Origin: Cordia subcordata
Taxonomy: Eukaryota; Streptophyta; Magnoliopsida; Boraginales; Cordiaceae
Direction: 5' to 3'
DNA length: 64,000 nucleotides
Assembly (NCBI GenBank): GCA_028554755.1
Contig: JAPTOF010000015.1
Span: 2,728,001 to 2,792,000 of the forward strand
This document shows positions 20,505 to 32,385 of this stretch, one piece after another; position 1 is the stretch's first letter, and every line of letters starts with the position of its first letter. Position numbers and translations under genes: made by a program. The notes beneath the pieces were generated by a model. It had not been told where the DNA came from. It worked only from the letters and a program-made list of their open reading frames with translations, and did no database searches.

Positions 20505-23030
20505 TCAAGTGTAAGGCTGGTCTTCATTTCTTAGTGGGTGAACAACCCTTGTGCCATCAATCTTTTCCCCTTCTTCCTTATCCACATTGATGGCTGCGTG
20601 ATTCAAGCAAGCTTCTTCTAAATTGACATCTTGATTGGCAGCAACATTGTTATCCTCTTTTTCAATAATCACTTCATTCTCTTTCTCATTCATGGCCAAG
20701 TTTTCCACTTCAATTGAAACATCATCATTTGCTTTAAGGGCTGCAAATCGATTGCCATCCAATTGGGAATTTGTTGATGGGGCCGAGCCATTAGATTTGA
20801 TGACAACACTTGCAAATGGAGTAGGGTTCACATTTGTTTTTTCCCTCCACACTTTTTTTGATTTGGAATTCAGCCACTCGTTCTCTTTCCTTTCAACTCT
20901 AGAGTGTTGTTGGGGAGCATTGAATTTAAATGCATTTGGGCAAGAAGAAAGGTTATGCCCAACTATTTTACATGAAGAACACACAACGGGTTTCCAAGCA
21001 TATTCGACTTCAATCTTTGCACAATCTCCATTCCTAAGTTTCACAAAAGTAAAGTCCGGGAGATTCTTTGAGAGATCCATCTCCACACAAACTCGGGCAA
21101 ATCCAATAAAGGTGCGGGATTCCGTCAGTTTGTCCATTTGAATGGGATTGCCAAGAGTGCTTGCCACATAACTAAGTCCTCTTCTAGTGATAAGGGAACA
21201 TGGGACATTATGAAGCTTAATCCAAAGTGGGACTTTCTCCCAACTAAAATGCATAAGCTAGGCATTTGAATCCCATCTTCTAAGCAAAAGGGGCCGATGA
21301 TTCACGTGCCACATTTGCTCAAGGACTTGCTCACAATAGTTTTCATTTTCAAATTTGAACACAAAGAGCCGATTTTCAGTGGATTTAATTCCAACCTTTC
21401 CGTATATTCTCCAATGTACATCAACCATTCTTCTAAGAAGGAAAAAGGAAGGGGGTTTGTTAAGAAATTGACCAATAAGACAATGCTTGTAATAATCGTC
21501 ACCTTCAAGATACACATCCTCGGGAGGAATAGCCCCAATAAAACCATTTTCTTCATAAGGTTCAATAAAATTAAGCTTAGTAGAAAGGGACAGATTACCT
21601 ACAAATGTGGCTTGCCAATCCTTTGGGGAGTTCCATGCAAGTGGAGGAGGAGAGCTTGTATTTCCTAGCTCAAGAGATGGTTGAGGAAAAAGCCTTGGAA
21701 TACCATGATTTAAATGTGGAGATGCATTCTCTTGGCTTGAATTAACTCGTGATAGAGAGGGGAACTCATCAAAAAAGGCTTGTGCTTATGCATTCTTGTT
21801 TGGAGAATTGCCCCGCAAAAAAAAAATAAAATAAAAATTCTTGTTTGGAGAATTAGTTCCTTCTTGGCCGAGTTCCTTGGAGCAAATATTTTTTGAGGAT
21901 GAGCTGTTGTTCGTCCATGCATTATGGGGCAAAATATGCGCTGAAAAATGATCTTTTGAGATGGCAATTGGGCTGCTGAACATGGGTGACTTGGCAGCCA
22001 AATCAGCACCATTAGATGAGTTGGCCGGAAAGAGAGGAGAACCAACAAAATCACGTGATTTTAGGGGGAATTCAGCAACATGATTTTTTAGATTTGAAAT
22101 ATGTTGAACTTTTGGGCTGGCCAAGGCAGAAAGGGGGGGCTTAGCTGTCGAATATGGACTGATTTGACCAGCAAAAGGACTTTCATTTTTAGCAAAAGGA
22201 GCTGACCCATCAGGTGCAAAACATTGTCCAGCGGGTAAAGACCTCAATTCAGCTTTATCTCTACCAGCTTCATTTTGCAAATTCGAACCATACTCAGCTG
22301 ATTTGAAGTTTCTCTCCAACAAGTTAATGAGCTTAAAATCAGATTTAGAAGCTGAAAATGTGTTCTCTACAATATAAGGATTTAGAAGAGTACCATTTCT
22401 CATGGGGGATTTTGGTGCTTCATGAAGTGAGCTGGTAAAGGCAACCATGGAAACATTCCTCTCAAGCTCCAAAAGTTGTAATTTAGCTCCTTTCTCATCA
22501 CTTTTCCTTAGATTTTCCAAGGGCGGCATTTCAAGATTAGCAAAGTCTTTATTAGAAGAAGGAGAAGAGAGATTGGCAGCCATTGATGAGCAAGAGAGGT
22601 ATTTGACAAGTTGAGCTTTAGATACATTGTATTTCTCTTCCAAAAGCTTGCCCAAGTAAATCGAGTGTCTGCATTCCTTCTTAGCTCATTCTATTTTCTC
22701 TTCCAAAGAGAGATACAAATAATCCTCATGAGTTTGTGGAGAAGGAGATGAAGGATTAAATCCCATATTCTTAGCTGAATCGCATGCCATAGACCTTATG
22801 CTAGAGTTGGTTGAGTAACCTTCTTCTTTCAAGAAAGCTGAAGATGAGTGTTCAACCAAGGGAATTGAGCTTTTGGTATTATCAGCAAAATTTCCTTCAA
22901 TTTCAGCATGTTTTCCTTCAAAATCAGCAGCAGCATGCGATATTTCTTCATAAGACTCCAAAAGCTTAGCTTTTATGGCTTTGATTCTAGCACTCTTACG
23001 AGAAGAAGTGTGATTCTTCTTCTTTGGCAT
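20505..23030 (-). pseudogene. LINE E ORF1 (DUF4283-like, CCHC knuckle)
   Basis: The likely start is 23030 (MPKKKNHTSSRKSARIKAIK), as in LINE J. The N-terminal part ends at a stop near 22686, and a serine/asparagine-rich spacer (22655-21860) follows. The DUF4283-like domain lies at 21515-20990 with LIGQFLNKPPSFFLLRRMV, WHVNHRPLLLRRWD, IKLHNVPCSLITRRGLSYVA and FIGFARVCVEMDLSKNLPD. An intact CX2CX4HX4C knuckle, CSSCKIVGHNLSSC, is near 20960, and an acidic tail ends at 20505. A 27-bp tail insertion sits in the spacer at 21810-21836. The proposed role is binding LINE RNA in a particle; this copy is inactive. Confidence 0.85.
21810..21836 (+). mobile_element. Micro-insertion: LINE tail only, 27 bp
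   Basis: The insert is gccccgc followed by an A-rich run with two T interruptions. It is flanked by perfect 18-bp copies of attcttgtttggagaatt at 21792-21809 and 21837-21854. Gccccgc before the A run matches the terminal cctcgc of LINEs H and J, so this is a second case of a LINE copy with only about 7 nt of body. Confidence 0.85.
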
Positions 23031-23066
23031 GATTGAAGTTGAGTTTATAAAAATGAATTTTAGTGG

Positions 23067-24999
23067 TGATGTCTTCTTACGAGTGCAAGCTTTAAAAGAC
23101 CCGCAAGCGTACGGATCGTGCAATATAGTGTATACGAGTGCGGGTGTCGAACCATAGGGAGGCGTGAATATCGTGAATGAATCCTATGCTTGGTGTCCTA
23201 AAAAAACTAAAAAGAAATATCTAAACTAGGTGTACTTCTTCTTATGGAGGTTTGGATTGTCGGGAGCTCTATGTAAATGAAATAAAACTAAACTACAAAC
23301 AAATGGAGACACAAGTTGATTAAGAGGAAACTTAACAATTGGAAAGGGATTAGGGTGACTTTGGCTTATGAATGGGTAATTCTATACTCAAATGCTATGG
23401 GATTAAGGAATGATGGCTAACTCTCATAATTGCTCTTAACTAGGTTGCTAATTAGTGTCCTGATTTCCCCCTAGGACTCGGTGCGGGTCCGTCCCTAGGC
23501 GACGTCTCCTAGAGCTACGGCGTGGTCCTTATGACCTAGGGCCTCAAGAGTGACTAACTAACTTCTAGGTGGCTTAGAATGAACCTACCTTAGTACCTAA
23601 ACCGTTGGCTGGGTTTAAAGCCAAGACCTAGTGTTGCTAAGGTCGACTAAATCTATCCTGAAACCTATTGGCTGGATTTAAAGCCAAAGGAGACTCGACC
23701 TAGACTAGCCCTAAATTATGCTTCGTCATTCTAAGGTCACTACAGCAGGATTTCACTTGCTAGTGCGTGCAGAATTATGTGCTATTGAAGTTATGCTCGT
23801 TACTAGGCATGCTAATACGCATATAGACATGAATAAAAGCACTACCCACTTCATAGCATCCACATATAAACACATAGACATGAGTATAACATGGATTAAA
23901 TGTGTTTAGTAACAAACAAACTTCAATTTATATACATGTTACTCATCTAGGCATTTTATCAAACACATAGACATGAATGAAAGAACACCCAATTAAACAA
24001 GACAAATCAAAACATATATATATTCAGCCATCATATCCCATATCATAAGAGTATAAAATCAACCCATTACATAAGTTTAATCACCCTATACAAATCTACT
24101 CGAGCATAATGGAAAATAGAATGAAAGAGATATAACGAAACTCCCCTTTCATCCTAGCTAATCTTGACTGCAGCTTTTGAATAGATTTGCTCCAAAAGAT
24201 TGTTGAATCCTCCCAATCAAGCTTGGTTTTTGATGAAAAATGTGTGAAGAGGGTGTGTGAGGCGACTTTTGGTGGATTTTAGGTTTAGAAAAAATAGGTG
24301 TTTGATTTGGGTGTTGTTCCCCTTCAAAAAGGGCTGAAAAGTGGCTTAAATAGAGCTGTTAATGCGCCCAGCCGGGGGCCTAGCCGGTCAACCGGCTTTG
24401 GGCCTAAGTCGTCTGGCCAAAATTGGCCCAGGTTCTGATCCGGTCGGTCGACCTAGCCGGTCGCTAGGTCGACCGTCCTTGACAGGAGGTCAACTGGTAT
24501 TGACAGTAAATGTCCATATCTTCTTCGTTTTAGCTCTGATTCGCGCACCGTTTTTTTTTATGGCTTTGTATCGTCGCGGGGGATCTCCTAAGCCAAAATT
24601 TTGCACCCTAAAATGTATCCAAAATTTTTCCATGTCTTTTTTAGGTTGCAAGATCCGAATTTGCCTCACGTTGCGCTTAGTTACGCCTCGGTCGCTCCTT
24701 TCGTCCGACCACTTTCAAAAGCACTTTTCTTCATTCCTTTGCGTCCAAAACACCCTTGGCTTTGTTCTACACTTGATTCACCCTCAATTAAGCTCCAATT
24801 ATCCTCCCAAATCACACGTTAAACAAGCAACAAACGTACATTAGTGTAGCATTTAAGTCTTAACTTCAACTATGAACGTGTAGACCCTAATATGCACAAG
24901 TATGACCTAAATGCTATACTAATACCTTAAATGAAGCTCAAAACACATCAAAACAAGTATATACATGCAATATATAAACACACAAATCACAACTCATCA
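23067..24999 (-). repeat. 3' LTR of the Athila-type element
   Basis: It is 1933 bp with TGATG/CATCA termini. On the minus strand a TATA-like CTATTTAAG lies at 24345-24353. Directly upstream of it (24361-24480) is a GC-rich cluster of GGTCGACC and CCGGTT/AACCGG motifs in otherwise AT-rich DNA. Two inverted-repeat blocks TTGGCT...AGCCAA lie at 23605-23624 and 23668-23687, in the transcribed half. Confidence 0.95.
24345..24353 (-). promoter_or_regulatory. TATA-like box of 3' LTR
   Basis: The minus strand reads CTATTTAAG. The same box occurs at 33670-33678 in the 5' LTR and as TCTATTTAAG at 59111-59120 in the plus-strand Athila-type element, always just downstream of a stretch with GGTCGACC-like motifs. 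No transcript start is known from the sequence. Confidence 0.55.
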
Positions 25000-26379
25000 A
25001 CACCCCCAAACCTTCTCCTTGCTTGTCCTCAAGCAAGCCCAATCTTAAATTTTATCTCTAAAGCTGATACACTAGATTGCCTAAAGGACTGACTCGCTAT
25101 CAGTATTAGTTTGAGAAACATGAAAGGGCATTCCTATTGTGAAGAGATCCCTAAGCCTCTTTGGATCTTCCCTCTACTCATAAGGGGTCTCGTTCCTCAT
25201 GGGAATTTCCCAAGTAGCCAATCCACCACAAGCCTAGGATTCTAACTCACGCACTCGGGATTTGATATTTCGTGCTTCCTCAATTGACATGGGCTTCCTA
25301 ACATACACCAAGCCTCAAAAATAACAAGAGAGAATATACAAACATAATGGCTTAAAAAGCCTTATTGACGTGTCTACAAAGATGATAACTTGTGCTAAGT
25401 TGACATTGTGTCACTTATGCACTTATTCACTAACTTTTAGGTGCCTTTGGCTTTTCTTCATTCATAGATTTTTGCACCTTTCTGCCTCTCTTTTTTTCTC
25501 TTTCTCTTTTTTTTCATATGCTTTGTATTGTATTCTCAAAACAAAAGAAAAAGAAAGGCTTAGGCATATCAACAAGAACCAATCACGGAAGGGGCACTCA
25601 CATCAATAACCCTTTTTCAACACTTTTTCCTACTAAGCTATGGGGTGGCTACAAGGTTTATTCTTTTAAGGTTCTCACTCCCCGCAACTTTTAAGGGCAT
25701 CCCCTCCAAGACTTAGTTTTCAAACCACTCTATTTATTCCCCCACAATGCCTCTCATCTTCATAAATCAATAGAGTCAATCACAAAAGCCAACACAATGA
25801 TCAACAAAGAAATAAATGACTCTATATGCATCAAAATTGAAAAATTTTCACCATTTTTATGCATGATGCAATCTACCCTAAGCAAGATATAACAAGAAAA
25901 CCAAACTCCCACACCACCAAACCTAAACTTTGCTTGTCCTCAAGCAAATAGAGCAAAGCACAACAAAAACAAGCAAGTCATCATTACAAAAACAAGTAAG
26001 GGTGGTGAGGATAGGGTGCAAATAGGGGGAACAAGTGGAGAAAGGATAGATACAACCTTGCAGTTTCTTCAAAGCTGTCCATGCCAACGTCAAATCACGA
26101 TACTACTAACCTGTGACTCACAATTCATAGATGCTCACAAAGAAAAACACGATTACTAGCATTGCCTATGCACACTTGCATTGGCATGTGCAATAATGAG
26201 TAGTGGTGTATCTTACGGGACAAAGGATGGGGATTCAACACTTTGAGTTGGGTGCAAGAAAGATAAAGAAATAAAAAGAAACAAAAGTAAAACAAATGCA
26301 AAACTACAAAATTGAATCTAGGTTGCCTCCTAGTAGCTCTAACCACCAAGCCGTCAGCCAGGCAAATACCAGCTCATCT
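25000..26379 (-). other. Noncoding 3' region with paired hairpins and PPT
   Basis: This is 1.4 kb between integrase and the 3' LTR without a coding frame. The polypurine-like tract at the LTR edge reads AGGTTTGGGGGTGTTGATG on the minus strand (the last five bases are the LTR). The hairpin TTGCTTGAGGACAAGCAA sits beside it at 25019-25036. A second exact hairpin lies at 25931-25948, followed in element sense by AGGTTTGGTGGTGTGGGAG, a partial copy of the tract. The same arrangement occurs at 18593-19560 and 62931-63889. Confidence 0.75.
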
Positions 26380-27229
26380 TTAACTTCCATAAGAGGGGTC
26401 CTGAAGCTTTAAAACCTCCACACAAGCCATGCTCGGATCATAAGCGTGCTTCAGGCGTTGCCCATTTACCGTCAACTCTCGGCCATCCTTCAAGTCTTTA
26501 ATCTTGACTGCTCCTGAAGGATAGGCAATCATCACCTCATATGGACCATCCCATCTCGTCTTAAGCTTACCTGGAAAAAGCTTCAGTCGTGAGTTAAACA
26601 ACCAAACTTTATCAGGAGGAGAGAATGATTTCTTAATAACGTGTTTATCATGGATTCTCTTCATCCTATCCTTATAAAGTTTAGCGTTCTCATATGCCTC
26701 GAATCTAAGCTCTTCTAGTTCTGCTAGGTCTAGCCTCCTTTTCTCACCCGCTCTTGCCAAGTCAAAATTTAGGGCTTTGATTACCCAATACGCTCTATGC
26801 TCCAGTTCAACCGGCAAGTGACAAGCTTTACCAAATACCAATCTATACGGAGACATCCCAATAGGAGTGTTAAAGGTGGTACGGTAGGCCCACAAAGCAT
26901 CATTTAGCCTAATAGACCAATCCTTTCTATCGGGCCTAACCGTTTTCTTTAAAATGTGTTTGATCTCTCTATTGGACACCTCTACTTGTCCACTAGTCTG
27001 CGGGTGATAAGGAGTAGCTACTTTATGGGTGACTGACTATTTCCTCAACAAGGCCTCTAAAGTCCTATGGCGAAAATGCAAACCCCCATCACTAATTAAG
27101 ACCCTAGGGACTCCAAATCTAGAGAAAATGTTCTCTTTAATAAACTTAACCACTACCCTATGGTCATTAAGTGCGTGTAGGAATAGCCTTAACCCATTTG
27201 GACACATAATCAACGGCCACTAAAATGTA
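26380..27229 (-). pseudogene. Athila integrase core and C-terminus
   Basis: The integrase inserts the cDNA into the genome. The minus-strand codons from 27229 to 26980 give VDYVSKWVKAI, then ISDGG (second catalytic aspartate region) and [11 protein letters not shown] (catalytic glutamate). The open frame 26979-26380 contains the rest, with [18 protein letters not shown] and the GPY-type tail (TRWDGPYEV). It lies in a different frame from the upstream pol (frameshift between about 27230 and 26980) and has stops at 27230 and about 27175. The three catalytic positions appear preserved. Confidence 0.85.
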
Positions 27230-29641
27230 CTAACACCCAAAGGAAGGTGGAAATGGACCCATGAAGTCTATACCCCAAACATCGAACAACTCACAAGGAA
27301 GAATAGGGGATAAAGGCATCATGTTTCTCCTAGAGATAGACCCGGATTGTTGACATCTAAAACACTTCTTGCAATATTCCTGGGCATCCCTAAAGAGAGT
27401 AGGCCAAAATAATCCACTTTGCAAGACCTTCGCAGCAGTCTTCTTCCCACTAAAATGACCCCCACACCCCTCATCATGACACATGCTTAACACGCTCTCA
27501 AACTCCTCCTCAGGCACACACCGGCGAATCATTTGATCCGCACACACTTCAAAAAGATAGGGATCATCCCAAAAGAAATGCCTAACTTGTGCTAGGGACC
27601 TATCTTTTTCTCTTTTCTCCCAATGGGAAGGGAAACGGCCTGTGGCAAGATAATTGACGATATGAGCGAACCAAGGTGTGTGATGGGAGACAGCAAATAA
27701 TTGCTCATCAGGGAATGAATCATGAAAAGGGGCTGGATCACTAGAAGATTCGTTAACAAGACGAGAAAGATGATCTGCAACTAAGTTTTCTCTACCCTTC
27801 TTATCCCGAATTTCTATATCAAACTCTTGAAGCAGGAGCAACCACCTAATCAAGCGGGGCTTAGATTCTTTCTTAGATAACAAATATTTCAGTGCCGCAT
27901 GATCGGTGTAGACAATTACTTTGGATCCCAGGATGTATGACCTAAACTTGTCAAGAGAGAAGACTATCGCTAGAAGCTCTTTTTCCGTAGTGGTATAATT
28001 CTTTTGTGCTTCATCGAGAGTCTTGCTAGCATAGTATATAACATGGGGCAACTTATCCTTCCTTTGTCCTAAAACAGCTCCTACCGCATAGTCGGATGCA
28101 TCACTCATAACCTCAAATGGGAGACTGTAGTTAGGTGGTTGGATAATCGGGGATGTAGATAATAAGGATTTAAGCCTATTGAAAGCTCTAACACATTCAT
28201 CGTCAAAGTCAAAAGGAACATCTTGTGCTAGGAGCCTAGACAAAGGGCGTGCAATGTGACTAAAATCCTTAATGAATCTTCGATAAAATCCTGCATGTCC
28301 CAGGAAAGATCTAACATCCTTAACACACTTAGGGACAAGCAACTTTTCAATTAATTCAACCTTAGCTGGGTCGACTTGAATTCCTTTAGATGAGACAACA
28401 TGACCCAGCACTATCCCTAGTTGCACCATGAAATGGGATTTTTCCCAACTTAACACTAAATTCTTCTCCACACATCGGTCTAAGACTAGAGAGAAATGAC
28501 TCAAGCACTCATCAAAGCTATCCCCAAAGACTGAGAAATCATCCATGAAAATCTCTAAATGTCTCTCAATCATATCACTAAAAATGGCCATCATACATCT
28601 CTGAAAAGTCGCTGGGGCATTACAAAGACCGAAGGGCATTCTCCTATAAGCAAAAGTGCCATAGGGGCAAGTAAAGGTGGTCTTCTCCTGGTCCTCGGGA
28701 AACACAGGGATCTAGTTATATCCCGAATAGCCATCTAGAAAACAATAGTAGCTATGCCCAGCTACTCTATCTAAGATCTGGTCTAGAAAAGGAAATGGGA
28801 AATGATCCTTCCTAGTTTTGGAGTTGAGCTTCCTATAGTCTATACAAACTCTCCATCCCGTGGGAGTACGTGTAGGGATAAGCTCTCCTCTCTCATTCTC
28901 CACAACTGTGATCCTGAACTTCTTAGGGACTACTTGGACCGGGCTAACCCACTCACTGTCGGAGATTGGATAAATAATGCCTGCATCTAAAAGCTTAATG
29001 ATCTCCTTCTTAACTACTTCGCTCATGTGTGGGTTTAACCTTCTCTGCATTTCCCTAGAAGGAATGGCTCCATCCTCAAGGTGAATACGATGCATACAAA
29101 CAGAAGGGTCTATACCTCGCAAATCGTTAATTTTCCACCCTATAGCCTTCCTATGTCTCCTAAGGACCTCTAAGAGACGCTTCTCATTCTCGCTAGAAAG
29201 ATCGGAAGCTATGATGACCGGAAGGGTCTTACTAGAGCCTAGGAATGCATACTTCAAATGATCCGGAAGGGGTTTGAGCTCTAAAGAAGGGCTAGGCTCA
29301 ACCAAGGGGGGCTTATCCTCAGCATCATCAATGCGTACATCACTAGAACTGGGACTAGAAGGATTACCCTCAAGTGACTTATTAATCAAATAGCTCTCAA
29401 TCAAGGAAGTAAAAGCTACACATTTCTTCTCTACGGTCTCCAAATCAAAACGAGAAATCAATTCCTCAAATTTCCTCAAATCATCTCCATCAGTCATAGT
29501 CTTTTCTATAAAATCCTCAATGCAAGAATCAATCACATCCACTCTAAAGCACTCTTCTCCATCCTCCTCTCCTATACTCACCCTATTTATCGCCTCTGCA
29601 ACCTTCATAGTGGATTTCAAATTCCCAAATTTCATCTCCAA
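27230..29641 (-). pseudogene. Athila pol: RT, RNase H, integrase N-terminus
   Basis: RT begins in 29641-28712 (GIIYPISDSEWVSPVQVVPK, then RVCIDYRKLN and LDQILDRVAG) and continues after a TAG at 28706-28711 (SGYN, stop, IPVFPEDQ), which fits a decayed CAG. The catalytic box is FMDDFSVFG near 28540. RNase H follows ([15 protein letters not shown] near 28110, [12 protein letters not shown] near 28000, [11 protein letters not shown] near 27905). Then comes the integrase zinc finger (H...H, then CKKCFRCQ near 27375) and the first catalytic aspartate ([10 protein letters not shown] near 27270). One frame throughout, about 800 codons, with a single stop inside. Confidence 0.95.
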
Positions 29642-30217
29642 TACCCCCGACCTTCAATGGATAATAGCATCTGCGGTGGCAAGGAAGGGTCGACCTAGAA
29701 GAATGGGTGTAGAATGTCTAGAGTCGTGTCCCGAATCCATATCTAACACTATGAAGTCAACAGGGTACACAAACTCACCTACCTAAACCATAACGTCCTC
29801 TATCACACCCTTAGGTCTACGCTGCACCTATCACTAGTCAAGAGTAACATACGTGGGAGACAACTCACCTAGACCTAGCTGCTGATAGACAGAGTAGGGA
29901 ATAAGATTCACACTAGATCCTAAATCTAATAAGGCGTGATCAATTTGTGTCTCACGGATCCTACAAGGAATGGTGAAGGCTCCGGGATCACTCATCTTGG
30001 GCGGAAGGCCCGAGGTATAAATACTACTCACCTTCTCCGTAAGCCTCACCTTCTTAGGAATTTTCGATGACTTACGTTTCCTTGTACAAAGATCCTTAAA
30101 GAACTTAGAGTAAGATAGGATGGAAATGATCGCATCTATCAAAGGAAGATTGACCTTAAGATCTTTGAGATGCTCTAAAATCTTGAAGAACCTAGAATCC
30201 TCACTAGGTGTAGGTCT
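29642..30217 (-). pseudogene. Athila protease region
   Basis: The open stretch 30142-29834 carries HALLDLGSSVNLIPYSVY, the aspartic-protease site with DLG as is usual in Athila/Tat elements. After a stop at 29834 the codons for ILLGRPFLATADA follow near 29690, the conserved flap-side motif of these proteases. It is in the same frame as gag upstream and RT downstream, so a single polyprotein is expected in an active relative. It would cut Gag-Pol during particle maturation. Confidence 0.8.
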
Positions 30218-32121
30218 CTATAAAGCAGATGGAAAAGGAACTCTAGGCTCTATATCTATAGATGCATGAGAGTCATACATGGGCTCTTTTCCCTCCCTAT
30301 GTGGTCGGGAAGTACTAATCTCTCCCTGATCTCTAATGGTCTCATTTCTCTCAACAGGACTCTCTCTAGAATTTCCCCCAACAAGGTTACCATGTTGTGC
30401 TCTAGGCTCGGAAGGACCACTAGGTGCAGGCACTGCAGAGTCAACTCCTACCCTATTATCCATTACCCGACTGCTTCTAAGAGTAGTGACGGCCTTAGCT
30501 TGGGCCTGAGAGGGATAAGTGGTATCGGTGGAGGAACAGGATTGGACTCTAGGGTTTACCTCCGGCTGGGAAGGCAATTTCCCGAGGTCTATAGCACTCA
30601 ATTGACTAGCAATCTGTCCTAATTGTGCCTCAAACCTTGCCATTTGCTGCCTATTTTCTACCAATTCCTGTTGCTGGCTAGCTAATGCCTGTTGCTGATT
30701 CTGAATAAACTGCATTATCTTCATCATGTCATTGCTAGGAGGTTGGCTACTAGAGGGAGCACGTAAAGCCTGAGGTTAAGGAGCACTAGTGAGACGGGGT
30801 TGATTGACATGATAGAAACCTGGGGGATATTGAGGACGGCGTCGCTGCTGAGATAGAACTTGAGGATGTGAACTAGACTCATGCTGTCCTTGTCTCCAAG
30901 AAAATTTCGGGTTGTCCCTCCAACCCGGATTGTATGTGTTCGAGTATGGATTATACTCACGAGAATAACCTTGTATGGCACATACTTGCTCTTTCATGAA
31001 TTCAGGAAATTGGGATGCTAAAGGGCAAGCCATAGTCTCATGAGATGACTCGGAGCACAATGCACAAACTTCAACAACTAAAGGGACAGAGGGAGAATCT
31101 AAAGAACTAGTCCTATGACCCTGGGATGAAATGGACCAAGAAATGAATTGATCTAGCTTATTTGTTAATTCCTCGACCTTAGAGGGTAAGTCTGAAGAAA
31201 TTCCAACCTCACTAACACTTCTCTTGTTACCCCCTTGACTAGACCTTTCCATTGCAAAATTCTGAAATGAGTTCTCAGCCATCATTTCTATTTTCTCCCA
31301 TGCCTCAGTAGGTCTTAAAAGATAGAAGCCACCACCAGAAGCGGCATTGACCATCATCCTATTTTGTTCGTTTAAACTTCGAAAGAAGTATTGCATTAGG
31401 TCATGATTGCCGTACCCATGGTGTGGACATTGTCTAAGAAGATCTTTGAACCTCTCCCAAGCCTCATGAAATGATTCTAGGTCATGTTGTGAGAAAGTCA
31501 TGATGGCAGTCCTAAGGTCGCTGTCTTGGCCATGGGATAAAATTTTTGGAAGAACTTAGCTTGAAGTTCAGCCCATGTAGTAATGCACCCATTAGGTAAG
31601 GAGTGCAGCCAAGTCCTAGCCTTGTCCTTAAGAGAGAAAGGAAACAATCTTAGACGTATGACCTGTTGGGAGACATTGGGGACATGTAGAGTGGAACTCA
31701 TTTCAACAAAATCAGTGATATGATCAAGAGGACTCTCATTGCTTCTCCCGTAGAAGGAGGGAAGCATAGCCAACATATTAGGCTTAATCTCGAAGTTCGC
31801 TCCCTCCAAACCCGGAATTTGAATAGCTGAATTGGGCTCAAAGGTTTCGGGGAGAAAGAATTGCTTAAGAGTGGGTTCCTCATCTATAGGTGGACCTGGT
31901 CTACGGGGTTCCTGTCTAAAATGAGCTTGGGCTTGATGTCCAATGTACTCATGAGGTGGAATAGGATTCATAGGGGGATTGGGTGGATTATGAGGATGAT
32001 TGGGATCGGTCATCTCCTCAAGAAGATCTCCTAATTTCCTGAAACGTCTAGCGATTCTATCAGGTTCGGGATTAAGAGGAACTAGGGGATTCTTAAGGGA
32101 TCTCCTACCACGCATGCACAA
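30218..32121 (-). pseudogene. Athila gag
   Basis: The coat-protein frame starts at 32121. The N-terminal part 32121-31498 includes the retrotransposon gag domain (AWEL-like TTWAELQAKFFQKFYP near 31545). It shifts frame near 31515 and continues from 31501 (SFHEAWERFKDLLRQCPHHG near 31470). A CCHC knuckle CALCSESSHETMAC lies near 31050. A stop at 30776 interrupts it, and a glutamine-rich, probably coiled segment (30727-30560) and a polar linker run to the stop at 30218. All pieces after 31501 share the pol frame. Confidence 0.9.
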
Positions 32122-32369
32122 ACTATCCTAACTCCGGCCACTTCAACCCCCAAAAACTTCAGTATTCCTAGACTACAGCAAATAATCCACAATCCTAAAA
32201 AGTCTACTAAAAAAATAAAGTCAAAAGTTGAAATAAACTAACAAAAAGAACTAAAACAAGATAATGTGAGCAGTGAACGAAATAAGTAAAAACTAAACAA
32301 ACTATAAAGAAAAAGCAAGAAAAGCAACTCATAAAACGCACAAGCACAGAATGCAAATCACCGTGCCTA
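32122..32369 (-). other. Short leader between primer site and gag
   Basis: About 250 bp of A-rich sequence with no frame of note. It separates the primer-binding site from the gag start in the Athila-type element. Confidence 0.6.
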
Positions 32370-32385
32370 CCCGGCAACGGCGCCA
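32370..32385 (-). promoter_or_regulatory. Primer-binding site, tRNA-Asp type
   Basis: The minus strand reads TGGCGCCGTTGCCGGG six bases inside the 5' LTR edge (32392). This is the usual primer site of Athila/Tat elements, complementary to the 3' end of tRNA-Asp. It fixes the LTR boundary and the element orientation. Confidence 0.9.

Noticed and set aside
20635..21141. 168-codon plus-strand frame
   Set aside because: Antisense shadow of the ORF1 of LINE E, whose minus strand carries the DUF4283-like and knuckle motifs.
23718..23909. 63-codon frame repeated at 33043-33234
   Set aside because: It lies in both LTRs of the same Athila-type element, so the repeat is expected.
25000..26379. An env-like gene, as in some Athila elements
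   Set aside because: No frame over about 80 codons with membrane segments is present. The region is AT-rich with conserved hairpins only.
32370..32385. A tRNA gene at the primer site
   Set aside because: Only the 3' end complement of a tRNA is present. No cloverleaf can be drawn around it.
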